Of a stretch of DNA of 64,000 nucleotides, positions 1 to 7,703 are shown piece by piece. Origin of the DNA: Pararhizobium antarcticum (GTDB lineage Bacteria > Pseudomonadota > Alphaproteobacteria > Rhizobiales > Rhizobiaceae); NCBI RefSeq assembly GCF_001885585.1, contig NZ_LSRP01000118.1, positions 124,001-188,000 on the forward strand. Direction: 5' to 3'. Under the pieces are notes generated by a model that worked only from the letters and a program-made list of their open reading frames with translations, did not search any database and was not told where the DNA came from. Each line of letters begins with the position of its first letter. Position 1 is the stretch's first letter. Made by a program: the position numbers and the translations under genes.

Positions 1-396
1 GGACAGATCGAGTTGTTTCACGGCTATACCTATTCCGGACACCCGGCCGCCTGCGCTGCCGGCATCGCGACCCTCGATATCTATCGCGATGAAGGTCTCC
101 TGACCCGGGCAGCCGCGCTCGAGGCTGACTGGGCAGACGCCATCCACGCGCTGAAGGGCTTGCCCAATGTCATCGACATCCGCACCATCGGTCTGATTGC
201 CGGCATCGAGCTTGCCTCGCGCGACGGCGCGATCGGAAAAAGGGCCTATGATGTGTTCGTCGATTGTTTCGAAAAAGGCCTTTTGATCCGCGTCACCGGC
301 GACATCATCGCGCTCTCGCCGCCGCTGATCATCGAGCCCGCGCAGATCGGCGAGATCGTCTCGATGCTGGGTGATGCGCTGCAACGCGCGGCCTGA
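1..396 (+). CDS. Class III aminotransferase, C-terminal part (5' end outside the window)
   Basis: The frame is open from the first base and stops at 394-396, so only about 131 C-terminal residues are present. The segment FHGYTYSGHPAACAAG is the conserved block of omega-amino-acid:pyruvate (beta-alanine:pyruvate type) class III aminotransferases, where the substrate and PLP phosphate of the partner subunit are contacted. The tail LSPPLIIEPAQI is the usual C-terminal small-domain motif. The PLP lysine and most of the large domain lie upstream of the window. The family moves an amino group from an omega-amino acid or amine to pyruvate in the cytoplasm. The exact substrate cannot be read from this fragment. 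Confidence 0.85.
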   Translation, partial: GQIELFHGYTYSGHPAACAAGIATLDIYRDEGLLTRAAALEADWADAIHALKGLPNVIDIRTIGLIAGIELASRDGAIGKRAYDVFVDCFEKGLLIRVTGDIIALSPPLIIEPAQIGEIVSMLGDALQRAA

Positions 397-473
397 ACTA
401 CAGCAAGGGATCGTCTGAGGGCCGCCGCTGATGGTGCGGCGACCTGTTTGCGGTCCTGAATCCGGATCGAGGT

Positions 474-740
474 TCAGTGACCAAGGCGATCGACTGCCAG
501 ATTTCCGGCTGTCGTCAGCACAAGCACGCTCTCACTGCGCACCCGGCCTTCATCGACCAGATCGAGCTTTTCGAGATCGGAGACGATTTTCTGTGAAATC
601 CGCTTGTCGCCGACCAGCCATCGTCCGCCGGTTTTCCGCTGGCGACGAAAGAAGGCGATCGCCTTGAGCGCGTCCTGCTGCGTGCGCGTCAGGGCGTGGC
701 GCGGGTCCTGAACGATTACATTGTCGCTGAGCGATGCCAT
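474..740 (-). CDS. Small unknown protein, winged-helix-like
   Basis: An 88-residue reading frame. I place the start at the ATG at 740 because a good ribosome binding site (GAAGGGAAGG) lies just upstream; the open frame extends further but without such a site. The order of predicted elements (helix TRTQQDALKAI, helix ISQKIVSDLEKLDL, then a strand-turn-strand ESVLVLTTAGNLAV) resembles a minimal winged-helix DNA-binding fold of MarR/PadR type. That is a structural guess; I do not recognise the family. It is followed upstream on the same strand by another small gene at 832-1038, with a 93-base gap. Confidence 0.6.
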   Translation of the reverse strand: MASLSDNVIVQDPRHALTRTQQDALKAIAFFRRQRKTGGRWLVGDKRISQKIVSDLEKLDLVDEGRVRSESVLVLTTAGNLAVDRLGH

Positions 741-831
741 GTCAAACCTTCCCTTCATAAAAGAAAGTAACGTTACAGCCGATGTGGGGTTCCATGGCCC
801 CCCATTCAAGCCGCAGCATCGCGACAGTCGT

Positions 832-1038
832 TCAATCGTCGATCAGACCGTCGAACACTTCCAGCATGGCGTCGCTGATGGCGGTCCCGAGGGCTGCCGC
901 AGTCTGCGCCAGGGCTTCGTCGTTCATGTCGCGGGCCGCCATGGCAAAGGCCGCGCCCTGCGATGTGACGATCTCCTGGGCGCGCTGGATGGTCCAGAGG
1001 GCAAAATCATTGCGGCTCTCGATGGCAACGGTTTCCAT
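832..1038 (-). CDS. Small unknown acidic helical protein
   Basis: A 68-residue frame starting at ATG 1038, chosen because GAGGAA sits 6 bases upstream; an ATG eight codons earlier has no comparable site. The sequence is rich in Ala, Asp and Glu and looks entirely alpha-helical (for example AQEIVTSQGAAFAMAARDM), with the acidic end FDGLIDD. There is no signal peptide or membrane segment. It somewhat resembles phasin-like or other small helical proteins, but I do not recognise a family. It may share a transcript with the gene at 474-740. Confidence 0.5.
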   Translation of the reverse strand: METVAIESRNDFALWTIQRAQEIVTSQGAAFAMAARDMNDEALAQTAAALGTAISDAMLEVFDGLIDD

Positions 1039-1321
1039 GTTCAATTCCTCGTTCGTTTTCACGGTGTGCTTCCGTGGTCTGTGTAAGGTCGCGACATATA
1101 GGCGATTTTACCGCGTGGCCAAGGCTTCTGACTGCGGCGGCCTATGCGTGCGCGTCTCGTCAACGGGCGATATTTTCCGAACCTGTGCATTTCGCGCATA
1201 GGTGCCTTGAGGTCTTGGCGCTGTTCGAGGGGAGGGTATCGGCTTATATTGCAGACATCAAACGACGACAGAGCCAAGTGCGGTTGCTGGCGTCAACAGA
1301 ACCTCACGAAAGGGGATCACC

Positions 1322-1468
1322 ATGAACGTAGCACGCTCCTTCAACAACTGGCGCAAGTTCCGTCAGACCGTCAACGAACTTGACCGCATGTCGACCCGCG
1401 AACTGCGTGACCTCGGCATCGACCGCGCCGACATCCGCTCGGTCGCCCGCTCATCGATCGCTGGCTGA
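1322..1468 (+). CDS. DUF1127 mini-protein
   Basis: A 48-residue protein beginning MNVARSFNNWRKFRQT and containing TRELRDLGIDRADIRSVA, which is the DUF1127 (YjiS-like) signature: an N-terminal amphipathic stretch followed by the L-R-D-[IL]-G-[IL]-x-R-x-[DE]-I core. The start is an ATG preceded by AAAGGGGA at a good distance. Short arginine-rich DUF1127 proteins are abundant in Rhizobiales, and some are reported to bind RNA or affect phosphate and carbon metabolism and sRNA turnover. The roughly 280 bases upstream (1039-1321) hold no gene I can support and presumably carry its promoter. A terminator hairpin follows at once. Confidence 0.9.
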   Translation: MNVARSFNNWRKFRQTVNELDRMSTRELRDLGIDRADIRSVARSSIAG

Positions 1469-1503
1469 TTTCAAGTCTGCCAACACATGTTGAATGTCTT
1501 CGA

Positions 1504-1535
1504 CGCCCGCTTTCATCCAGCGGGCGTTTCGCTGT
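1504..1535 (+). terminator. Rho-independent terminator after the DUF1127 gene
   Basis: A perfect 7-bp stem (CGCCCGC at 1504-1510 with GCGGGCG at 1520-1526) with a 9-base loop, followed by GTTTCGCTGTT. It lies 36 bases after the DUF1127 stop codon. The U-tract is imperfect, hence moderate confidence. Confidence 0.6.
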
Positions 1536-1639
1536 TCAGGTGCCGTTGCGGGACGCTAAAATGCCGTTTCAGCTATGCGGATTTTGCACGCCTGCCCTGC
1601 AAAGAGATGCCTATGAAATAAGCAAGAATCGAATATAGT

Positions 1640-1801
1640 CATACTTATCGAAGGGATGCACCTCCTCCCGCTGAACTTCGACAGAGCTTGCAGCCCACTC
1701 CTCCTCCCAGGGCTGCTTGCACAAGCAGCGGCGCTCCTCCTCCTAGTCGCTGCTTCGATATTGAAAGCCTGCCGCACCTCCTCCCGCGGCAGGCTTTTTT
1801 C
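1640..1801 (+). ncRNA. Cuckoo/alpha-r14-type sRNA with four anti-Shine-Dalgarno hairpins
   Basis: Four consecutive stem-loops present a CCTCCTCCC-type motif in the loop: TCGAAG/CTTCGA (1648-1681, motif 1661-1669); GCAGCCC/GGGCTGC (1690-1716, motif 1700-1708); AAGCAGCG/CGCTGCTT (1723-1755, variant CCTCCTCCT at 1736-1744); and AAGCCTGCCGC/GCGGCAGGCTT (1765-1796, motif 1777-1785). The last ends in a run of Ts and is a strong intrinsic terminator. Loop-exposed CCUCCUCCC is the hallmark of the alphaproteobacterial cuckoo RNAs (CcsR in Rhodobacter, alpha-r14/NfeR1 in rhizobia), which can pair with Shine-Dalgarno sequences of target mRNAs. The 5' end is approximate. The unit may be one transcript or several processed sRNAs. 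Open frames across this stretch (for example 1656-1973) are explained by the RNA and not by coding. Confidence 0.82.
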
Positions 1802-1959
1802 GTTTGACGCTGCGGATTGCGGGACGAGAGCAGGCCGGAGCAGCCCCGCCCCCTCAAATCGGATGCGAATTCAAGACTTATGCCGTAGGATCATCGGCAC
1901 ACGCATCACCGCGCAGACACAACGGAGAATCCCAGAATGCCGGAACGAGAGATCCGCTG

Positions 1960-2538
1960 ATGTTTCCGGATGAGGATGCAAACACTGCGGATCCAGCGAT
2001 ACCTTCCGACGTGCCGACGAAGCGCATGCTGTCTTGGTCGCGCAATTCGACACTCTATCGTCTCGGTCGGCGTATGATGACCGAGCGGGAACTGTTCGAG
2101 GCCATTGTTCGAAAGGCACGCACGAAGTTTGACGATATCAACGATGCGCAGGTGCAGGCCCTTGCTGCGGCCGCTGTGGCCTTTGCCTATGAGATCGGTG
2201 GATTGAACGACACGACCTATGCGCAGGTCCGCACGCGGTCGGGCGTCCGCAGCGGCAAATCGAAAAAGGCAATCGCGCAGAAACTGTCCGTCAAGGGCAT
2301 TGCCCGGGAGACCGCACAGGCAGCACTCGAGGAAAGCAACGATCTCGTCGCTGCCGCCGTCTTTGCCCGCAAGCGGGGCTTTGGTCCGTTCCGGCGCGGC
2401 GAACTCGATGAAAAGCGGAAAATCAAGGAACTGTCCGCCTTCGCCCGCAACGGCTTTGCCTTCGATATCGGAAAGACGGTTTTCGGAATGGACAGGGAGG
2501 AAGCCGAAGAGATCATCCTGTCCGGCATGGCGCTCTGA
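1960..2538 (+). CDS. recX: Regulatory protein RecX
   Basis: A 192-residue protein with three RecX-type helical repeats: MMTERELFEAIVRKA (near residue 40), LNDTTYAQVRTRSGVRSGKS...AIAQKL (near 80-105) and the C-terminal EKRKIKELSAFARNGFAFD block followed by IGKTVF. RecX binds RecA filaments and limits RecA recombinase and co-protease activity. The start is ATG 1960, with GAGAG a few bases upstream; the open frame extends further upstream but through the sRNA terminator. The N-terminal ~20 residues are polar and probably disordered. RecA is not in the window; a stand-alone recX away from recA is common in rhizobia. Confidence 0.85.
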   Translation: MFPDEDANTADPAIPSDVPTKRMLSWSRNSTLYRLGRRMMTERELFEAIVRKARTKFDDINDAQVQALAAAAVAFAYEIGGLNDTTYAQVRTRSGVRSGKSKKAIAQKLSVKGIARETAQAALEESNDLVAAAVFARKRGFGPFRRGELDEKRKIKELSAFARNGFAFDIGKTVFGMDREEAEEIILSGMAL

Positions 2539-2556
2539 TTTGGCCGCTCACCGCCG

Positions 2557-3507
2557 TCAGCTTCCCCAGACGACAGCCTGTTCGTGCCGCTTGATGAGGT
2601 GCTTCAGCGTTTCAAAGCTGCTGCGGACATGCCGGGCGAAGTGGTCGATGGCGGGCGTGCGCGGGGCGTCGGCGCGCTTCAGCAGGCCGAGCGCCCGATC
2701 GGGGTGGGGAATGTTCACTGGAAGTGCCGTGATCGACTTTTCATTGCGCAGGGCAAAGACCACGCTGTGCGGCATGATGGTCAGCGCGTCGGCAGCTTTC
2801 ATGTAGTTCACGACGCTCAACAGCGATCCCCCGGAGTAGCGGATCTTGATTTCCGTTGCGCCGAAGGAGAGCAGCATGCTGCGCAGATCGGCCAGAAGCG
2901 GGCTGCCGGGCGGCGGCGAAACCCAGGGAAAATCAAGCAGGTGCCCCGGCTGCGGCCGCCGCTTCAGTAGCAGCGGATGCGTCATGCGGCAGGCGACAAC
3001 GTTGCGGCCGGGCAGGATCTGCTGGAACTCGAGACCGGATCCCTCGTCGAGAATGTCGATCGGGCAAATGGCCAGATCGATCTGGTCCGCGTGCAGGGCG
3101 GCGCGCAGGTCCGGAAAATAGCCGTAGGTCTGGTCGATGCGGACGTCCGGATAGAGGTTCTGGAACTCGGCAATCATGCCGGCAATCAACGCATCCATGA
3201 AAAAGGGCGTGCCGCCGACGCGCACGACGCCGCTCTTGCCGACGCGAAAACTCTCGACCACGTCTGAGGCCTTGCGCGATGCAGACAGCATCGTCTGGCC
3301 GTGATCGGCGAGCGCCCGTCCGAGCGGGGTGGGCTGCAGCGGGCGCCGGCCCTTGATGAACAGCGGCTCGCCGATGCGCGCCTCAAGCATTGAAAGCGTG
3401 CGCGACATGGCGGGCTGCGACAGGCCGAGCAGGGCTGCGCCCTCGGTGACGCCGCCGGTTTTGACAACGGCGGCAAGCTGGACAAGATGGCGTTCATCGA
3501 TCTTCAT
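2557..3507 (-). CDS. LysR-family transcriptional regulator of the aromatic operon
   Basis: 316 residues. The N-terminal helix-turn-helix (GGVTEGAALLGLSQPAMSRT, residues about 18-37) and the linker LEARIGEPLFIKGRRPLQPT are typical of LysR. The rest is the two-lobed inducer-binding domain, with GVVRVGGTPFFMDALIAG at its start. It is transcribed away from the dioxygenase gene at 3603, the standard arrangement for a LysR activator that senses a pathway intermediate, so control of the aromatic operon is the likely role. CatR/CbnR-like regulators respond to muconate-type ring-cleavage products, but the inducer here is unknown. Confidence 0.88.
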   Translation of the reverse strand: MKIDERHLVQLAAVVKTGGVTEGAALLGLSQPAMSRTLSMLEARIGEPLFIKGRRPLQPTPLGRALADHGQTMLSASRKASDVVESFRVGKSGVVRVGGTPFFMDALIAGMIAEFQNLYPDVRIDQTYGYFPDLRAALHADQIDLAICPIDILDEGSGLEFQQILPGRNVVACRMTHPLLLKRRPQPGHLLDFPWVSPPPGSPLLADLRSMLLSFGATEIKIRYSGGSLLSVVNYMKAADALTIMPHSVVFALRNEKSITALPVNIPHPDRALGLLKRADAPRTPAIDHFARHVRSSFETLKHLIKRHEQAVVWGS

Positions 3508-3602
3508 AACGATATGGTATATTAAGCGGGAATAAAATCATCAACGGTTGTTTCCGGATGGGCTAGCTTTCTCTTCACCAGCCAATGCCCTGGAGGAGAC
3601 GC
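3508..3602. promoter_or_regulatory. Divergent promoter region between lysR gene and aromatic operon
   Basis: These 95 bases separate two divergent starts and must hold both promoters and the LysR site. Visible elements are an AT-rich dyad (ATAT at 3512-3515 and 3519-3522) next to the lysR start and a strong ribosome binding site, GGAGGAG, just before ATG 3603. I cannot assign -35/-10 boxes or a T-N11-A LysR box with confidence. Confidence 0.4.
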
Positions 3603-4529
3603 ATGACGCCGGGTCCCATCGCGCTGACTTTCAGCGAGGCCAACTCGTCCGAGATTTTCGCGCAGCGATTGCCGCAATCGACCGATGATACGCTGCCGCA
3701 GGTACTGGCAGCTGTCGTGACGCATCTGCATGCTGTCATCCGCGAATTTCGACCGACCCAGTCCGACTGGCGCAAGGTCATTGAATTCCTGACCGATGTC
3801 GGCCATGCCAGCGACGAGCGGCGCCAGGAATGGGTGCTTCTGTCGGATCTGCTCGGCGCTTCGGCTCTGGTCGAGGAGATCAATTCCCGCCGCCCGAAGA
3901 CGGCCACGCCGAATACGGTGCGCGGCCCGTTTTTCCGGGCCGATGTGCCAGAGCTTGCCTCGGGCAGCGACATATCGCTGGATGGCATCGGCGAAACGCT
4001 CGAAGTCTCGGCACGGGTGGTCGACCTCGATGGTGGACCGGTTGCGGGTGCCGAAATCATCACGTGGCAGGCCAATGCGCAGGGGTTCTACGAGAACCAG
4101 CAGCCTGACCTGCAGCCGGAATTCAACCTGCGCGGCCTTTTCCGAAGCGATGCGGATGGTCGTTTCCGCTATCGTACGATTAGGCCCTCCGGCTACGGCG
4201 TTCCCGATGACGGGCCGGTTGGCAGACTGCTCGGGCGCGCCGGTTATCCGCTGCGGCGCCCGGCCCACCTGCATTTCCTCATCAAGGCGCCGGGCTTCGA
4301 GACGATCACGACCCATCTCTATGATGGCAGCGATCCGCATCTGGCCGAGGACGCAATTTTCGGCGTCAAGCCGGAACTGGTGTGCGCTTTCGAAAGACAG
4401 GAAAAGGGCGGACCGTGCTGGCGGCTGGATTTCACCTTCGTCATGGTTCTTGCCAGAAGAGGAGCCGAGGCCAGAAGGGGAGCAGAGGCCAGAAAGGGAT
4501 CAGAGGCCAGAAAGGGATCAGAGGCATGA
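3603..4529 (+). CDS. Intradiol ring-cleavage dioxygenase (hydroxyquinol 1,2-dioxygenase type), first copy
   Basis: 308 residues, start ATG 3603 with GGAGGAG upstream. An N-terminal helical catechol-dioxygenase domain (residues ~30-100, RRQEWVLLSDLLG) precedes the beta-sandwich catalytic domain. The four Fe(III) ligands are visible: Tyr163 (GFYENQ), Tyr198 (GYGVPDDGP), His222 and His224 (RPAHLHF). The family opens the ring between two ortho hydroxyls; coupling to maleylacetate reductase points to hydroxyquinol (1,2,4-trihydroxybenzene) as substrate, giving maleylacetate. Homologous to the second copy at 12137-13024. Unusual: the last ~25 residues are a repeat of the form A-R-(R/K)-G-(A/S)-E encoded by an 18-bp tandem repeat, absent from the other copy. 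Confidence 0.88.
   Translation: MTPGPIALTFSEANSSEIFAQRLPQSTDDTLPQVLAAVVTHLHAVIREFRPTQSDWRKVIEFLTDVGHASDERRQEWVLLSDLLGASALVEEINSRRPKTATPNTVRGPFFRADVPELASGSDISLDGIGETLEVSARVVDLDGGPVAGAEIITWQANAQGFYENQQPDLQPEFNLRGLFRSDADGRFRYRTIRPSGYGVPDDGPVGRLLGRAGYPLRRPAHLHFLIKAPGFETITTHLYDGSDPHLAEDAIFGVKPELVCAFERQEKGGPCWRLDFTFVMVLARRGAEARRGAEARKGSEARKGSEA
4455..4526 (+). repeat. Four-unit 18-bp tandem repeat at the dioxygenase 3' end
   Basis: Four in-frame 18-bp units occupy 4455-4472, 4473-4490, 4491-4508 and 4509-4526. The last two differ only in the final base; the first two diverge at a few positions. Each unit contains purine-rich, Shine-Dalgarno-like stretches (AGAAAGGGA, CAGAGG), and the array ends exactly at the ATGA overlap where the maleylacetate reductase starts. 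It encodes a charged C-terminal tail on the dioxygenase and supplies the ribosome binding site of the next gene. Confidence 0.9.
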
Positions 4530-5596
4530 GCCGCGATTTTCTCTACACCGGCAGCCCGGCCCGTATCGTTTTCCGTGAAGGCGGCAGCGCCTCCGCTGGC
4601 GAATGGGTTGAGACGCTCGCCTGCAGCAAGGCGCTGGTCCTGTCGACGCAGCAGCAGAAGGCCGATGCGGAGGCGCTCGCCTTGCGGCTCGGCCCGCTCT
4701 GCGTCGGGGTCTTCGCCGGAGCCGTCATGCACACGCCGGTCGAGGTGACAGAGGCGGCCATGCAAGTCGTCCGCCAAAGTGGGGCCGATTGCGTTGTGTC
4801 GTTTGGCGGTGGGTCGACCACGGGCCTCGGCAAGGCCATCGCTTACCGCACCGACCTGCCGCAGATCGTCATTCCCACGACCTATGCCGGCTCCGAAGTC
4901 ACGCCGATCCTCGGCCAGACCGAGGGCGGGCGCAAGACCACGGTCAGGCATGCCAGCATCCTGCCGGAAGTGGTGATCTACGATGCGGCACTGACGACGG
5001 GGCTTCCGGTGGCGATGAGCGTCACCTCCGGTCTGAATGCCATGGCGCATGCGGTCGAAGCGCTCTATGCGCGGGACTGCAATCCGATTTCGTCGCTGAT
5101 GGCGGTGGAAGGGCTGCGGGCCTTTCAGTCCAGCCTGCCGGGGATCATGGTCGCGCCGGACGATATGGCGCTGCGCGCCGATGCGCTCTATGGCGCCTGG
5201 CTCTGCGGCACCGTGCTCGGCACCGTCGGCATGGCCCTGCACCACAAGATCTGCCACACGCTGGGTGGAACCTTCGACACGCCGCATGCCGAGACGCATG
5301 CGATCATGCTGCCGCACACGGCGGCCTACAATGCTGTCTCCGTGCCGGCGCTGCTGGCCCCTGTTGCCGAGATCTTCGGTGGGTCGGTCGACGGTTCTGT
5401 CGGGGGCGGGCTCTGGGATTTCGCCAAGGGGATTGGCGCGCCGATGGCCCTGAAGGATCTGGGACTGAGCGAAGCCGATCTTGACCGCGCCGCCGCCATC
5501 GCCACGGAAAACCCCTACTGGAACCCACGACCGATCGACCGGGCATCCATTCGCGCCCTGTTGCAGGATGCATTCGAGGGCAGGCGGCCGACATAG
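4526..5596 (+). CDS. Maleylacetate reductase
   Basis: 356 residues of the iron-containing alcohol dehydrogenase (Fe-ADH) fold. The start is the ATG at 4526, overlapping the upstream stop by ATGA. The Rossmann-like half carries VSFGGGSTTGLGKAIA (nucleotide binding). The helical half carries SGLNAMAHAVEALYA and HHKICHTLGGTFDTPHAETH, matching the maleylacetate reductase family. The enzyme reduces maleylacetate to 3-oxoadipate with NAD(P)H in the cytoplasm, the step after hydroxyquinol ring cleavage, and so links the operon to the beta-ketoadipate pathway. Confidence 0.88.
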   Translation: MSRDFLYTGSPARIVFREGGSASAGEWVETLACSKALVLSTQQQKADAEALALRLGPLCVGVFAGAVMHTPVEVTEAAMQVVRQSGADCVVSFGGGSTTGLGKAIAYRTDLPQIVIPTTYAGSEVTPILGQTEGGRKTTVRHASILPEVVIYDAALTTGLPVAMSVTSGLNAMAHAVEALYARDCNPISSLMAVEGLRAFQSSLPGIMVAPDDMALRADALYGAWLCGTVLGTVGMALHHKICHTLGGTFDTPHAETHAIMLPHTAAYNAVSVPALLAPVAEIFGGSVDGSVGGGLWDFAKGIGAPMALKDLGLSEADLDRAAAIATENPYWNPRPIDRASIRALLQDAFEGRRPT

Positions 5597-5650
5597 ACTG
5601 AACGCAGACACGTCAATCTCTGGGAGGAGAGGACAATGGGAGGAGCAAAC

Positions 5651-6931
5651 ATGTTTACGAGACGCGATTTTCTGAAGACCACGGCGGCCACCGGTGCGCT
5701 GGCGGCGACATCGGGGCTTGCCGCCCCTGCCGTGGCGCAGGATGTGGCCATCAAGCTCGGTTACGTCAGCCCGCAGACCGGGCCGCTCGCCGCCTTTGGC
5801 GAGGCCGACAAGTTCGTCATCGACAGCTTCCTGTCGACCACCAGGGCGATGGGCCTCAATTACGAGGTCGTCGTCAAGGACAGCCAGTCCAACCCCAACC
5901 GGGCGGCGGAAGTGGCCAAGGAACTGATCGTCGATGACGAGGTCAACCTGATGCTCGTCGCCTCGACGCCGGAAACCACCAATCCGGTGGCGACCACCTG
6001 CGAGGCGGAGGAAATGCCGTGCATTTCCACAGTCGCGCCATGGCAGCCCTGGTTTATCGGTCAGCAGGGCAATCCCGGCGATCCGGCCTCATGGAAACCG
6101 TTCAACTACGCCTATCACTTCTTCTGGGGCCTCGAAGACGTCATCGCCGTCTTCACCAATATGTGGGCGCAGATCGAGACCAACAAGAAAGTCGGGGGCC
6201 TGTTCCCGAACGATGGCGACGGCAATGCCTGGGGCGACCCGGTTGTCGGCTTCCCGCCGGTGCTGGAAAAAATGGGCTATGCGCTCACCGATCCCGGGCG
6301 CTACCAGAACATGACCGATGATTTCTCGGCGCAGATCAACGCGTTCAAGTCAGGCCAGTGCGAGATCATCACCGGCGTCGTCATCCCACCGGACTTCACC
6401 ACCTTCTGGAACCAGGCCAAGCAGCAGGGGTTTGCCCCCAAGGTCGCCTCGATCGGCAAGGCGCTGCTGTTCCCGCAGACGGTGGAGGCGCTCGGCACCG
6501 CCGGCCATAACCTGTCGTCGGAAGTCTGGTGGACACCCAGCCATCCCTTCAAGTCGTCGCTGACCGGCGAGACCTCAGCCCAGGTGGCGGATGCCTTTAC
6601 CAAGGCGACCAGCCGGCCATGGACGCAGCCGATCGGTTTTGCCCATGCGCTGTTCGAGCTGGCCGTGGACGTGATGAAGCGCGCCGGTGACCCGACCGAT
6701 GGCGATGGCGTCGCCGAGGCGATCGCGGCCACAAGGCTCGATACGCTGGTCGGCCCGATTGCCTGGGACGGCAAGGGCGTGCCGCCGTTTGCGGCTAAGA
6801 ACATTGCCAAGACCCCTTTGGTCGGCGGCCAGTGGCGGCTGAAGGATGGCGGCGGTTACGATCTCATCATCACCGACAACAAGACGGCGCCGAACATTCC
6901 GGTCGGCGGCAAGATGGAAGTGATCGCCTGA
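5651..6931 (+). CDS. ABC transporter substrate-binding protein, LivJ/type I family (aromatic uptake)
   Basis: About 426 residues. The N-terminus MFTRRDFLKTTAATGALAA is a twin-arginine signal peptide, with probable cleavage after APAVA, so the protein folds before export to the periplasm. IKLGYVSPQTGPLAAFGEAD starts a periplasmic binding protein type I (branched-chain amino acid/amide class) domain. Both ATG 5651 (GGAGGAG upstream) and ATG 5636 (also with a purine-rich site) could start translation; I prefer 5651 because it places the Tat motif at the usual distance. It heads the ABC importer genes and sits between hydroxyquinol-pathway enzymes, so its ligand is probably an aromatic acid or phenol, not an amino acid. 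Confidence 0.85.
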   Translation: MFTRRDFLKTTAATGALAATSGLAAPAVAQDVAIKLGYVSPQTGPLAAFGEADKFVIDSFLSTTRAMGLNYEVVVKDSQSNPNRAAEVAKELIVDDEVNLMLVASTPETTNPVATTCEAEEMPCISTVAPWQPWFIGQQGNPGDPASWKPFNYAYHFFWGLEDVIAVFTNMWAQIETNKKVGGLFPNDGDGNAWGDPVVGFPPVLEKMGYALTDPGRYQNMTDDFSAQINAFKSGQCEIITGVVIPPDFTTFWNQAKQQGFAPKVASIGKALLFPQTVEALGTAGHNLSSEVWWTPSHPFKSSLTGETSAQVADAFTKATSRPWTQPIGFAHALFELAVDVMKRAGDPTDGDGVAEAIAATRLDTLVGPIAWDGKGVPPFAAKNIAKTPLVGGQWRLKDGGGYDLIITDNKTAPNIPVGGKMEVIA

Positions 6932-6983
6932 CACTTGACGCGGGGCCTGTCGAAGGGCCCCGCCTGTTCTGGGAGGGACGGGC

Positions 6984-7703
6984 TTGGAAATTCTCGAACT
7001 CGACGGCATCTGCAAGACGTTCGGCGCGCTCACCGTCGCCGATCAGATCAGCTTTGCCGTCAGCGAAGGCGAAGCGCTCGGGATCATCGGGCCAAACGGC
7101 GCGGGCAAGTCGACGCTGTTCAACCTGATCACCGGCAACATCGCGACCGACAGTGGCGCGATCCGTTTCCGGGGCCGCGATGTCACACGCACGCCGCCGA
7201 TGGCGCGGTGCCTGTCGGGCATGGGCCGCACATTCCAGATCCCGCAGCCCTTCGAGAAGCTCACCGTGTTCGAGAACCTCCTGGTGGCCGGTGCCTTCGG
7301 CTCGGAGCGTGGCGAGGCGGATGTCGCGGATCGCTGCGCGGAAATCCTTGTTGACACCGGGCTGATCGACAAGGCGAATGTTCTGGCCGGCAGCCTCAGC
7401 CTTTTGGAACGCAAGCGGCTGGAACTGGCCCGTGCGCTGGCCACCGAGCCGAAACTGCTGCTGCTCGACGAAATTGCCGGCGGGCTGACGGAAGGCGAGT
7501 GCCGGTCGCTGGTGGCGACCATTCGCGCCATTCATGCGCGCGGCGTCGCCGTCATCTGGATCGAGCATGTGCTGCATGCCTTGAATTCCGTCGTCGAGCG
7601 TCTTCTGGTCCTGCATTTCGGCAAGGTCATCGGTATCGGCAAGCCCGAGGAAATCATGGCCTCGCGGGATGTGCGTGAAATCTACCTGGGGATCGAAGTC
7701 TGA
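6984..7703 (+). CDS. ABC transporter ATP-binding protein, LivG-like
   Basis: 239 residues starting at a TTG (6984), with GGGAGGG upstream. Walker A GPNGAGKST, signature SLSLLERKRLELARAL, Walker B LLLLDEI and the H-loop EHV are all present. The long insert after Walker A and the family signature place it with LivG, the first ATPase of the hydrophobic/branched-chain amino acid transporter type. It should form a heterodimer with the product of the next gene at the inner membrane. Signature LSLLERK instead of LSGGQ is typical for LivG, so it is not a sign of decay. Confidence 0.88.
   Translation: MEILELDGICKTFGALTVADQISFAVSEGEALGIIGPNGAGKSTLFNLITGNIATDSGAIRFRGRDVTRTPPMARCLSGMGRTFQIPQPFEKLTVFENLLVAGAFGSERGEADVADRCAEILVDTGLIDKANVLAGSLSLLERKRLELARALATEPKLLLLDEIAGGLTEGECRSLVATIRAIHARGVAVIWIEHVLHALNSVVERLLVLHFGKVIGIGKPEEIMASRDVREIYLGIEV

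Noticed and set aside
1656-1973. A 105-codon plus-strand frame through the sRNA region
   Set aside because: The sequence is explained by four perfect stem-loops with CCTCCTCCC loops and a terminator.
4319-5611. A 430-codon minus-strand frame opposite maleylacetate reductase
   Set aside because: Antisense mirror frame; Arg/His/Gly-rich and without motifs.
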